In this document: one piece after another, positions 42,420 to 50,051 of the stretch
Layout of the letters: each line of letters begins with the position of its first letter
Numbering within the stretch: the first letter of the stretch is position 1
DNA from: JANMMJ01 sp964543235
Lineage (GTDB): Bacteria; Pseudomonadota; Alphaproteobacteria; Rhizobiales; Aestuariivirgaceae
Direction of reading: 5' to 3'
Length of the DNA stretch: 64,000 nucleotides
Assembly: GCA_964543235.1 (NCBI GenBank)
Contig: CAZIXE010000004.1
Location: forward strand, 1-64,000
Program-made: the position numbers and the translations under genes
The notes under the pieces: model-generated
Seen by the model: only the letters and a program-made list of their open reading frames with translations
The model's database searches: none
What the model was told of the DNA's origin: nothing

Positions 42420-44816
42420 GTGTCCGAAGACCCTCGATCAAGTGGGGTGGGGCTCTCGACGGGGAAAATAGTGGGCAAAGCGCAGCTAGGCGGATTGTTC
42501 TTCAGGGAACGATCGATCATCGTACCGACGCGCCTGCCGGGCATCGGCGATCTTCGCATATCCGAGCGCGCCTTGCGTACGCTGATCATGTGGCTGATCA
42601 CCTCGTTTCTGGCGATGCTGGCCCTGGCGCTTGTCCTCCAGATGATCAACAGCCGCTTTGCCTATCTGGATGAGCATGGCCGCCAGACCGTGATGCTGGC
42701 CGATGCCACCGCCACCGCCGTCAGGCTGCAGGTCAGGGGCGAGATCGACGCCGGCCAGACGCCGCCGCCGCTGTCGCAGCTGTCATTGCGCGAGCTTCTC
42801 GTCCCGGGCGCTCTCGAGAATGGCCGCGTCTTTGCCATCGTCACCGCCGATGGCGAGGTGGCCGCAACGACACCCGATGATCCCGCGCTGCGCGGCCGCA
42901 GGATCGACGAGGTGCTTTCGCCGGGCTTCATCCTCAACACCGGCATGGACGAAACCCGCGTCACCAGACTGACGCTGGCCAACGGCGAGGATGTCCAGGT
43001 GGTGCTGCGCAATCTCGCGCCCTTGCCCGCGGCTCTTCTCGTCATCCAGAAGCGCGCCGACATTCTCGGCGTGTGGACCGCCAATACGGCAAAGATCTCG
43101 ATTCTGTTTGTGGTGACGTTTCTCGTCCTTGTCATGCTGGGTGCGGCCTTCCACTGGCAGTCGTCGAAAGCCGCGGAAGCCGACCTCAGTCTCGCCGTCG
43201 CCACCGCCCGTCTCGACACGGCGCTCGATCGCGGCCATTGCGGCCTGTGGGATTGGGACATCGCCAATGGCCGCATCTTCTGGTCGAAATCGATGTACGA
43301 CATTCTCGGTATCGAGGAGACCGGCGAGTACCTCACCTTTGGCGAGATCGCCGCGCGCATCCATCCCGGCGATGCCGATCTCGAGAAAGTCGTCGACCAG
43401 CTGCTGCAGGGCCGCCGCGATGTCTTCGACCAGGAATTTCGCATGCGACATGAAAAGGGCCAGTGGGTGTGGCTCAGGGCCCGTGCCGAGATCACCCGCG
43501 CCCCCGATCCGCTGACCGGACGCCTCGAGACCGGCGACCCGCATCTGGTCGGCATCGTCATCGATGTCACCGAGCAGAAAATCGCCGACAAGCTCAACCA
43601 GGAGGCCGAGCTTCGCCTCAAGGACGCCATCGAGAACATTTCCGAGGCCTTCGTCCTGTGGGATGCCGACAACAAGCTCGTCCTGTGCAATTCCAAGTAT
43701 CAGCAATTCCATTCCCTGCCGGCCAGCGTATGCGTGCCGGGAACTCCCTACGAGGCGGTGGCCAGCACGGCCAAAGAACCCGTTGTGCGCCAGCGCATGC
43801 AGCTGCAGACGCCGGAAACCGCGGAAGGATCGACCTTCGAGGTGCAGCTGGGCGACAGCCGCTGGCTCCAGATCAACGAGCGCCGGACCAAGGACGGCGG
43901 CTTCGTTTCGGTTGGCACGGACATCACCGCGCTCAAGAAGCAGGAGGAGCGGCTGCTCCAGTCCGAGCGCGAACTGATGATGACCGTCCGCGACCTGCAG
44001 AAGGAGCGCCTGCTGGCTGAACAGCAGTCGCAGCGCCTCGCCGATCTTGCCGACAAGTACGCCCGCGAGAAGACGAGGGCCGAAGCCGCCAACCGCTCCA
44101 AGTCGGAATTCCTTGCCAACATGAGCCACGAGCTGCGCACCCCGCTCAATGCCATCATCGGCTTCAGCGAAGTCATGCAGGGCCAGATGTTCGGGCCGTT
44201 GGGCGCCGAGAAGTACCTTGAGTATGCCCGCGACATCAACCGCAGCGGCCAGTTCCTGCTCGACGTGATCAGTGACATTCTCGACATGTCGAAGATCGAG
44301 GCCGGCCGCGTCCAGCTCGAGATCAAGGCGTCGGGTCTTGCGGCTATCGTTGAGGAAGCCTTGCGCATCGTGACGCCGCGCGCCACCGAAAGCGGCCTCG
44401 AAATCCTCTGCAAGCTCGACCACAAGCTCGAAGCCGAGGTCGACCGCCGCGCCATCAAACAGGTGGTCATCAATATCCTGGCCAATGCCGTGAAGTTCAC
44501 ACCCGGAAACGGGCGCATCACGATCGGCACGCAGCGCCGCGGCGACCAGGCGGTGATTGAAATCGCCGATAACGGCATCGGAATACCGCGTTCGGACATC
44601 GCCAAACTTGGCCGCCCCTTCGAGCAGGTGGAAAATCAGTTCACCAAGACCAAGGGCGGTTCCGGCCTGGGTCTCGCCATCTCCAAGTCGCTGATCGAGC
44701 TCCATGGCGGCGCGCTGCAGATCGACAGTGAGGTCGGCAGGGGCACCACCGTGAAGGTGGTGCTGCCGCTGCATGCCAAGGCAGCCCAGCCGGTGCCGCG
44801 TCGCGAAGACGCTTGA
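42420..44816 (+). CDS. membrane PAS-domain sensor histidine kinase (PdhS/PleC-like)
   Basis: A 798-residue kinase. Two membrane segments (about 54-76 and 222-242) flank a periplasmic sensor of some 145 residues. They are followed by a PAS domain with a PAC motif (about 258-390), a second PAS-like domain (about 400-505), a coiled coil, a HisKA domain with the phospho-acceptor His in FLANMSHELRTPLNAIIGFSEVM, and an HATPase with N-, G1- and G2-type boxes (GGSGLGLAISKSL). The HisKA sequence resembles the PleC/PdhS group that acts on DivK in alphaproteobacterial cell-cycle control. The start is a GTG. No response regulator is adjacent. Confidence 0.88.
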   Translation: MSEDPRSSGVGLSTGKIVGKAQLGGLFFRERSIIVPTRLPGIGDLRISERALRTLIMWLITSFLAMLALALVLQMINSRFAYLDEHGRQTVMLADATATAVRLQVRGEIDAGQTPPPLSQLSLRELLVPGALENGRVFAIVTADGEVAATTPDDPALRGRRIDEVLSPGFILNTGMDETRVTRLTLANGEDVQVVLRNLAPLPAALLVIQKRADILGVWTANTAKISILFVVTFLVLVMLGAAFHWQSSKAAEADLSLAVATARLDTALDRGHCGLWDWDIANGRIFWSKSMYDILGIEETGEYLTFGEIAARIHPGDADLEKVVDQLLQGRRDVFDQEFRMRHEKGQWVWLRARAEITRAPDPLTGRLETGDPHLVGIVIDVTEQKIADKLNQEAELRLKDAIENISEAFVLWDADNKLVLCNSKYQQFHSLPASVCVPGTPYEAVASTAKEPVVRQRMQLQTPETAEGSTFEVQLGDSRWLQINERRTKDGGFVSVGTDITALKKQEERLLQSERELMMTVRDLQKERLLAEQQSQRLADLADKYAREKTRAEAANRSKSEFLANMSHELRTPLNAIIGFSEVMQGQMFGPLGAEKYLEYARDINRSGQFLLDVISDILDMSKIEAGRVQLEIKASGLAAIVEEALRIVTPRATESGLEILCKLDHKLEAEVDRRAIKQVVINILANAVKFTPGNGRITIGTQRRGDQAVIEIADNGIGIPRSDIAKLGRPFEQVENQFTKTKGGSGLGLAISKSLIELHGGALQIDSEVGRGTTVKVVLPLHAKAAQPVPRREDA

Positions 44817-44828
44817 ACCATTTATTAA

Positions 44829-44850
44829 CCGCCAGTCAAGGTACTGGCGG
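44829..44850 (+). terminator. hairpin after the histidine kinase gene
   Basis: CCGCCAGT, 6-base loop, ACTGGCGG: an exact 8-bp stem 12 bases after the stop codon. No T-run follows, so termination would be weak or Rho-assisted. Confidence 0.45.
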
Positions 44851-44903
44851 GCCTTGGAATATCTGCAGGCCGGCGGCGTAGAATGCCCAGGAAGGAACCG
44901 GTG

Positions 44904-45413
44904 ATGGATTTTCGGGCGCAGCTTCAGGCCGAGCTTCCATACCTGCGCCGCTTTGCCAGGGCGTTGACCGGCGACCTGGCACTTGCCGACGACCTGGTGC
45001 AGGACTGTGTGGAGCGGGCGCTGCTGAAAAGCGGCCTCTATGATCCGAGCCGGTCGATGCGGCCGTGGCTCTATGCGATGCTGCGCAACCTCCACATCAA
45101 CGGCCTCCGCCGCGGCGCGCGCTCGGCGGTGGTGAAGACGGTGGATGAGCTTCAGAGCGGCGAGGGCGCCACGCCGCCGCAACAGGACCAGCGGATATCC
45201 GTGGCGGAGATCGCGACCGCACTCGATCTGCTGCCGCCCCAGCAGCGCGAAGTGCTGGTGCTCGTGGGGCTGGAGGAGATGAGCTACCGCGAGACGGCCG
45301 AGATCGTCGGCGTGCCCATAGGCACTGTCATGTCAAGGCTGTCGCGCGCCAGGTCCGGGCTGAAGGACATTCTCGAAAAGCGCGGCCATACCGGCCTGCG
45401 CAGGGTGAAGTGA
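44904..45413 (+). CDS. ECF-type sigma-70 family RNA polymerase sigma factor
   Basis: A 169-residue sigma factor with region 2 (LPYLRRFARALTGDLALADDLVQDCVERAL through PWLYAMLRNLHINGLR) and region 4 (LDLLPPQQREVLVLVGLEEMSYRETAEIVGVPIGTVMSRLSRAR). I start it at the ATG at 44904 because GGAAGGAA is well spaced; an ATG at 44883 would place that site inside the gene. Its partner anti-sigma gene starts 6 bases later. The target promoter is unknown. Confidence 0.92.
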   Translation: MDFRAQLQAELPYLRRFARALTGDLALADDLVQDCVERALLKSGLYDPSRSMRPWLYAMLRNLHINGLRRGARSAVVKTVDELQSGEGATPPQQDQRISVAEIATALDLLPPQQREVLVLVGLEEMSYRETAEIVGVPIGTVMSRLSRARSGLKDILEKRGHTGLRRVK

Positions 45414-45419
45414 ACGGCG

Positions 45420-46175
45420 ATGCGAACCATTGAAACCTGGGCCCTGCATGCCTACGCGGACGGCGAACTCGATGCCGCCGCAAGGGCGGAGATAGACCGG
45501 CTGCTTGACGCCGATCCTGAAGCGCGGGCGGAACTGGAGAGCTGGCGGCGCCAGAATGCGGCCTTGAAACGGGCCTATGAAGGGGTCCTTGACGAGCCGG
45601 TTCCGGCCGGAATCCGCCGCGCCCTCGTCCGCCGGCCGCGCAATCTCTCCGCCTTCGCCGCACTGGCGGCGGCCCTGGCGCTGCTGCTGATCGGCGCCGC
45701 CGGGGGCTGGCTGTTGTCGCAGCGCACCCTGGCTCCCACGATGCAGCAGTTTGCCGACCGGGCCCTCGCGGCCCATGGCATCTATGCCGCCGAATTGCGC
45801 CATCCGGTCGAGGTCGGTGCCAACGAGCGCGACCATCTCCAGGCCTGGCTGTCCAAGCGGGTGGGCACGCCCTTTGTCATTCCCGATCTCTCGGCACAAG
45901 GATACACCCTGCTGGGGGGCCGGCTTCTGGTGATCGAGGACCGGCCCACCGCGCAACTCATGTATGAGGATTCGACCAAGCGGAGGGTCACCCTTTATCT
46001 GTCAGGTTATGCCGACCATGCCGAGCAGGGGGTGCGTGTTGAGGAACGCGGTGGTCTCGTCGCCTGCTATTGGCGCGACGGCCCCATCGGCTTCGTGCTG
46101 GCCGGCGAACTCGACCGTGACACCATGATGTCGCTGGCCCGCGCTGTTTACGAGGACCTTGAAAAAAGCGGTTAG
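45420..46175 (+). CDS. membrane anti-sigma factor
   Basis: A 251-residue protein with a short cytoplasmic domain that binds the sigma factor (about 1-75: LHAYADGELDAAARAEIDRLLDADPEARAELESWRRQNAALKRAY), one membrane segment (about 79-100) and a periplasmic domain of some 150 residues. The HxxxCxxC zinc-binding motif of many anti-sigma factors is missing: only LHAYADGEL is kept, without the cysteines. Position and architecture support the role. The 3' end overlaps the convergent DUF1989 gene by 4 bases. Confidence 0.85.
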   Translation: MRTIETWALHAYADGELDAAARAEIDRLLDADPEARAELESWRRQNAALKRAYEGVLDEPVPAGIRRALVRRPRNLSAFAALAAALALLLIGAAGGWLLSQRTLAPTMQQFADRALAAHGIYAAELRHPVEVGANERDHLQAWLSKRVGTPFVIPDLSAQGYTLLGGRLLVIEDRPTAQLMYEDSTKRRVTLYLSGYADHAEQGVRVEERGGLVACYWRDGPIGFVLAGELDRDTMMSLARAVYEDLEKSG

Positions 46176-46792
46176 TCCGTCACCTCGAAATGCGCTTCGG
46201 TCGTGATGCCGTTGTTGATCGGCAGCATGTCCTGCGGGCAGGCGGAAAACACCACCGTCGCATCCATTTCGGCCCGGAACGTCACATGATCGCCGGGCTT
46301 GCACAGGCAGTTGCCCCACTCCAGCGTACCGTCCTGCCGCCATGGAATATTCATGAACAGGTTGAGGGAATCTGGCGTGTAGGGGATGAAGATTCCGAGC
46401 TCGGCCAGACCTGCATGCAAGTTGTCGCGGCAATTGTCGTGATAGGCGGTGCAGCCGAGGAGCCCGTAACGCTCGTTGTCGCAGGGCGCGATCAGCGTAT
46501 CGTGGCGTCCCGGAGAGCTGTCCTCGATGAGCGTGAGGATTGGCCGCCGGCGGTTGGTGACCATCTTGTCGCCCACGACCGGATAGAGCCTCGACCAGAA
46601 GGCCCGGCAGTGCTCCATGCCCATGTATTCGCGCAGGTCGCCGGCATTGAAGGCCCAGAAGTCAACGACCTGATTGCCGTGGGTGTTGATGACCCTGACC
46701 GATTGTCCCTTGTTGAGGCGGGCCGCCTTGCCGCGCCGCGCCGGGATAGTCTGCAACTGTCCCACTGAAATCTCCTCCTGATGAACAATCAT
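46172..46792 (-). CDS. DUF1989 / urea carboxylase-associated family protein
   Basis: A 206-residue cytoplasmic protein with the family features VINTHGNQVVDFWAFN, MGMEHCRAFW, APCDNERYGLLGC and GNCLCKPGDHV. Several conserved Cys and His residues suggest a metal site. The family occurs beside urea carboxylase, and related paired proteins act as carboxyguanidine deiminase subunits. Only one copy is present here, without urea carboxylase or allophanate hydrolase, so its reaction is open. A guanidino or urea link is suggested by the ureohydrolase gene 1.6 kb away. Confidence 0.85.
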   Translation of the reverse strand: MIVHQEEISVGQLQTIPARRGKAARLNKGQSVRVINTHGNQVVDFWAFNAGDLREYMGMEHCRAFWSRLYPVVGDKMVTNRRRPILTLIEDSSPGRHDTLIAPCDNERYGLLGCTAYHDNCRDNLHAGLAELGIFIPYTPDSLNLFMNIPWRQDGTLEWGNCLCKPGDHVTFRAEMDATVVFSACPQDMLPINNGITTEAHFEVTD

Positions 46793-46828
46793 GCTAGCCG
46801 ACTGCCGCGCCGCAGAAAAGCCGCGCAG

Positions 46829-47572
46829 TCAGAAGGCTTGCCAAAGTACGGCCGTGCCCCACGCAATAAGCAGACCCCCTGTTGCGCGTGACAACAGAGG
46901 TCCGTGCGCCACCAGTTTTTCGATGAGGACATAGAGCGCGAGCCCGCCGATCCACCACAGGTCCATGACGCCGCCATAGAACAAGAGGCCCATCAGCACC
47001 GCACAGCAGCCGACACAGAAAACCCCGTGGTCAATGCCCATGCGCAAGGCTCCGGCGGCACCCTTCCTCCAGCCCTGGACAAAGAACTGGAGTGGCGACT
47101 GGCAGCGTCTCAGGCAGCCATGCTTCCACGGTGTCAGTTGATAGATCCCGGACGCCACCAGCAGCACACCGCCAAGCCGGAGACTCTGTGTTTCCATCAT
47201 GCCGTCGAACGTGACGAACCGTTCAAAGGCATAGTGCAGCAGCACGGCGGCGACACTGAAGGCTGCCCAGACGATGGCGTAGCCCGCGGTGAAGGCCGCA
47301 ACCTGTCGCGGCGCATGCTGCGGTTCATTCTTGCGGACGATCGCGCCAAACAGAAGAATTGCCGGCGCCGCCGATGGCAGCATCATCGCCAGCATCATCG
47401 TCCACCACATGACGAACATCAGCGCAAAATGGGCGACGGGCGTCCAGGCACCCGGCGGCGCCATGAGCAGGTCACCGCTGCGCAGCATCAATGCCAGTGA
47501 CGTTCCGGCCACCGCGGCGAGGGCCGCGATGACCACATAGCGTTCATACCGGGCTGCCTGCTGGACGATCAT
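46829..47572 (-). CDS. DUF2182 predicted metal-binding membrane protein
   Basis: A 247-residue integral membrane protein with about six to seven hydrophobic segments. Family hallmarks are MLAMMLPSAAPAILLF near 60-75 and RMGIDHGVFCVGCCAVLMGLLFYGGVMDLWW near 175-205, which carries a CxxCC cluster and a His that could bind a metal. Function is unknown. It is transcribed after the DUF1326 gene (49-base gap) and the two Cys-rich proteins probably work together. Confidence 0.85.
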   Translation of the reverse strand: MIVQQAARYERYVVIAALAAVAGTSLALMLRSGDLLMAPPGAWTPVAHFALMFVMWWTMMLAMMLPSAAPAILLFGAIVRKNEPQHAPRQVAAFTAGYAIVWAAFSVAAVLLHYAFERFVTFDGMMETQSLRLGGVLLVASGIYQLTPWKHGCLRRCQSPLQFFVQGWRKGAAGALRMGIDHGVFCVGCCAVLMGLLFYGGVMDLWWIGGLALYVLIEKLVAHGPLLSRATGGLLIAWGTAVLWQAF

Positions 47573-47621
47573 GCCTTCAAGTAACGGCCAGTGCCATGGC
47601 GCGGATCAGGAAGCCGCAGCG

Positions 47622-48248
47622 TCAGCGCACCAGGCCGTTCTGGTCGAGATGCAGGTTGGCGAGGTGGGCGTGACGGCCGCTCCAGTCGAGCGGCAGGTCG
47701 CCCCAGGCCTTGGTGGTGCTGCTGGCCATTTCGGCCTCGATGAACTCGAAGCCTTCGCGCAACACGATCTTCACCTGGTGGAGGTCACCCGTGACCGGAT
47801 TCTTGATCGGCTCGGCCTTGGCATCCAGCAGGCCGGGCACCCGGATATAGCCCGTGCTCTTGTCCAGATCGACGCCGAACTCGATGGGCAGGAACTTGGG
47901 TTCGAGCACCTTCTCGACCACCGAAGCGATGATGTTGAAGAAGGTCCCTGGCTGCGAATGCTGGCCGCTCAGGATGTTGAGGATCGCCTCGCGCTGTCCG
48001 GGTGACGCCGCCTCGTCGACCACCGGCTGGATAACCCCGTGGCCTTCATGAATGGCGCCTGGCCAATGCACCACGCCGGCCCATTTCAATCCGTCGAGGC
48101 GGACATCGCCGAAATGTCCTTCGTCAATGCGCATGCCGATTCCGGCATGGCAGTGTCCGTGGGTAGGCAATGCATTGAACTGGCAGGGGCAGCCGTAAGC
48201 ACAGTTACAGGTCGCAACTTCAGGTCCGCGGATTCTCCAGGCGGTCAT
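47622..48248 (-). CDS. DUF1326 protein
   Basis: A 208-residue soluble protein without signal peptide. The N-terminal EVATCNCAYGCPCQFNALPT pattern (four Cys) and the following THGHC are the family signature and look like a metal site. I use the ATG at 48248; 16 more codons are open upstream but lack support. It is divergent from the ureohydrolase across a 152-base gap and precedes the DUF2182 gene. Function unknown. Confidence 0.85.
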   Translation of the reverse strand: MTAWRIRGPEVATCNCAYGCPCQFNALPTHGHCHAGIGMRIDEGHFGDVRLDGLKWAGVVHWPGAIHEGHGVIQPVVDEAASPGQREAILNILSGQHSQPGTFFNIIASVVEKVLEPKFLPIEFGVDLDKSTGYIRVPGLLDAKAEPIKNPVTGDLHQVKIVLREGFEFIEAEMASSTTKAWGDLPLDWSGRHAHLANLHLDQNGLVR

Positions 48249-48293
48249 GGTGCATTCTCCGGAAACGGGTTCATCGGTTGACGGCACACAATA

Positions 48294-48337
48294 CATCTGC
48301 TGGCATGACGGGCAGTCAGTCAGCGAGGCAGCAGATG
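48294..48337 (+). other. inverted repeat / possible structured leader before the ureohydrolase gene
   Basis: CATCTGCTG and CAGCAGATG (exact 9-bp arms, 26-base spacer) lie 64 bases before the ureohydrolase start. A second weaker stem (CGGGT near 48350, ACCCG near 48373) follows. The arrangement could be a structured 5' leader; I do not match it to a known riboswitch. Confidence 0.35.
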
Positions 48338-48400
48338 TCCCCCGGATGCGGGTGACCTTACTCCTTCGCTACCCGGATGCCAATCACCAGGGAGTGAACC

Positions 48401-49354
48401 ATGAAGAAGGATCCGCGCTTCCAGCCGGTCGATGCGGCCGTAACCCCGCGATTTTCGGGTATTGCCACCTTCATGCGCACCCAGCGCCACGACATTTCGC
48501 CGGAAATCGACATAGCCCTGGTGGGCGTGCCCTTCGACATTGGCGTCAATTACCGCAGCGGCGCGCGCCAGGGCCCGGCGGCCGTGCGCGAGGCCTCGCG
48601 GCTGATCCGCCGCGTGCACCAGTCTTCCGGCATCGTCCCGTACGACATCTGCAACGTGGCCGATATCGGCGATGCTCCCGTCAACCCCATCGACCTCTTG
48701 AAGTCGATCGACCTGATCGAGGCGTTCTTCCGCCGTGTCCGGCAGGCCGGAGCCCTGCCGATCGCCATCGGCGGCGACCATACTGTGCCGCTGCCCATCC
48801 TCCGCGCCATCGCCCGCGAGCGCCCGGTCGGCATCGTCCAGATCGACAGCCATGCCGACACTCTCGATACGCTGGCCGAGACCAGGATCAACCACGCCAC
48901 CACTTTCCGGCGTGGCGTCGAGGAAGGACTGATCGACCCGAAGCGGGTGATCCAGATCGGCCTGCGCGGCTCGCGCTTTTCGCCGGACGACATCAGATGG
49001 GGCGAGGACCAGGGCTTCACCTGCATCACCTACGACCGCTACGAGGCGATGGGCCGCGCCGCCGTCGTCGCCGAGATCGACCGGGTGATCGGGACGGGGC
49101 CGACCTACATCACGATCGACATCGATGGCATCGATCCCGCCTGGGCACCGGGCACCGGGGTTCCGGAAATCGGCGGCCTCAGCCCGCGCGATGTCCAGGT
49201 CATCATCCGTTCGCTGCAGGGCAAGCATCTGGTGGGTGGCGACATCTGCGAGGTGGCCCCGTGTTTCGATCCCACCGGCATCACCGCTCTTACCGCCGCC
49301 AACCTCATGTGGGAGATGCTTTGTGTGATCGCCGACAGCAAGACGCGGTGGTGA
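48401..49354 (+). CDS. agmatinase-family ureohydrolase
   Basis: A 317-residue arginase-fold enzyme that releases urea from a guanidino substrate. All six manganese ligands are present: His127 (GGDHT), Asp149, His151, Asp153 (DSHAD), Asp240 and Asp242 (DIDGIDPAWAPGTG). The N-terminal PRFSGIATFMR is typical of agmatinase, guanidinobutyrase and guanidinopropionase. The substrate-loop NHATTFRRG departs from the NHGTPFRR that I recall for agmatinase/guanidinobutyrase, so substrate is uncertain. Ribosome site AGGGAG precedes the ATG. It is a second urea-forming enzyme in the window besides creatinase. Confidence 0.88.
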   Translation: MKKDPRFQPVDAAVTPRFSGIATFMRTQRHDISPEIDIALVGVPFDIGVNYRSGARQGPAAVREASRLIRRVHQSSGIVPYDICNVADIGDAPVNPIDLLKSIDLIEAFFRRVRQAGALPIAIGGDHTVPLPILRAIARERPVGIVQIDSHADTLDTLAETRINHATTFRRGVEEGLIDPKRVIQIGLRGSRFSPDDIRWGEDQGFTCITYDRYEAMGRAAVVAEIDRVIGTGPTYITIDIDGIDPAWAPGTGVPEIGGLSPRDVQVIIRSLQGKHLVGGDICEVAPCFDPTGITALTAANLMWEMLCVIADSKTRW

Positions 49355-49386
49355 CAAACCGGACTGCGAAAGCTCGGGAGACATGC

Positions 49387-49845
49387 ATGCCCCCGCTTTC
49401 TGAACTGAGAAGCAGCATTGCCAATCTACCCTATCGCGAGCGCATCGTCCGCGTTGCCGAATTCCTTATGGAAACAGACTATAGCAGCGACAACAGGGAC
49501 GGCCGGGCCTTTGATTGTGTCGGCGGCGCCAAACTCCGCGGCGCGGGTCCATCCGGCTTCGTGAAGAATGTGTTCCATGTGGTCTTCCCGGAGCAGGGCC
49601 TGGCCTATCGCCGTGACATCTCCGCCATGACGCTTCAGGCCGTGGACCTGTTCGTCGATGTGGACGACCCCGCGAACGGCGACATCATCTGCTGGGAGGG
49701 CCATGTTGGCATTGTCTACGACGCCGGCACCGGACGGTTCATCAGCTCGCTCCCTGGCAGTGGCGTAAAGATCGCGAGCTTTCGGGACGGATACTGGGCA
49801 ACGACCAGAAAGCCGGTCAAGTATCGGAAATGGAAGTCCCTTTAG
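49387..49845 (+). CDS. NlpC/P60-family protein with a split catalytic motif
   Basis: A 152-residue single-domain protein. The NlpC/P60 pattern is visible: FDC (Cys at about 44) as nucleophile, SGFVKNVFHVVFPEQGLAYRRD, DPANGDIICWEGHVGIVYDAGTGRFISS with the catalytic His, and GYWATTRKP. In normal family members FDC is followed directly by SGF; here eleven residues (VGGAKLRGAGP) separate them. No signal peptide is seen. It begins 32 bases after the ureohydrolase stop. It may cleave peptidoglycan-like or other amide bonds, but the insertion makes activity uncertain. Confidence 0.75.
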   Translation: MPPLSELRSSIANLPYRERIVRVAEFLMETDYSSDNRDGRAFDCVGGAKLRGAGPSGFVKNVFHVVFPEQGLAYRRDISAMTLQAVDLFVDVDDPANGDIICWEGHVGIVYDAGTGRFISSLPGSGVKIASFRDGYWATTRKPVKYRKWKSL

Positions 49846-49893
49846 CCCTTGTGGCAGGCGAAAGGAAAAAAAGCTGAAAAGTGCAAATAGTCC

Positions 49894-49922
49894 TTGACAC
49901 CGCGCGGTGATTAGGGTACAAA
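49894..49922 (+). promoter_or_regulatory. sigma-70-like promoter with no downstream gene
   Basis: TTGACA at 49894-49899 and TACAAA at 49917-49922, separated by 17 bases: a near-consensus housekeeping promoter. No open reading frame follows on the plus strand; a strong hairpin starts about 24 bases beyond the expected transcription start. Confidence 0.5.
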
Positions 49923-49952
49923 CCGCCAGTCTCCCGAACTCCCGAAGAACAT

Positions 49953-50003
49953 CCGCCGGCCCGGCTGTCACGCCGCTCGCCGTACCGCGTGACAGGCCGG
50001 CGG
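49953..50003 (+). ncRNA. candidate small structured RNA (long hairpin)
   Basis: Arms CCGCCGGC+CTGTCACGC (with a CCGG bulge between) and GCGTGACAG+GCCGGCGG pair over 17 bp around a 13-base loop. It lies just downstream of the promoter at 49894 and ends 49 bases before the stop of the convergent permease gene. It might be a small RNA, an antisense 3' regulator of the permease mRNA, or a terminator without T-run. Confidence 0.35.
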
Positions 50004-50051
50004 TGTCAGTCCATTGCACGGTGGCTTGCCGGTCGATGAACCGGACGCGTC

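Noticed and set aside
42783..45182. Long minus-strand frame (about 800 codons) opposite the histidine kinase and sigma factor
   Set aside because: It crosses two unrelated real genes and an intergenic hairpin, and has no recognisable domain.
48247..49386. Open frame upstream of, and continuous with, the NlpC/P60 gene
   Set aside because: It overlaps the ureohydrolase gene in another frame; the translated part is low-complexity Arg/His/Pro. The NlpC start at 49387 is natural.
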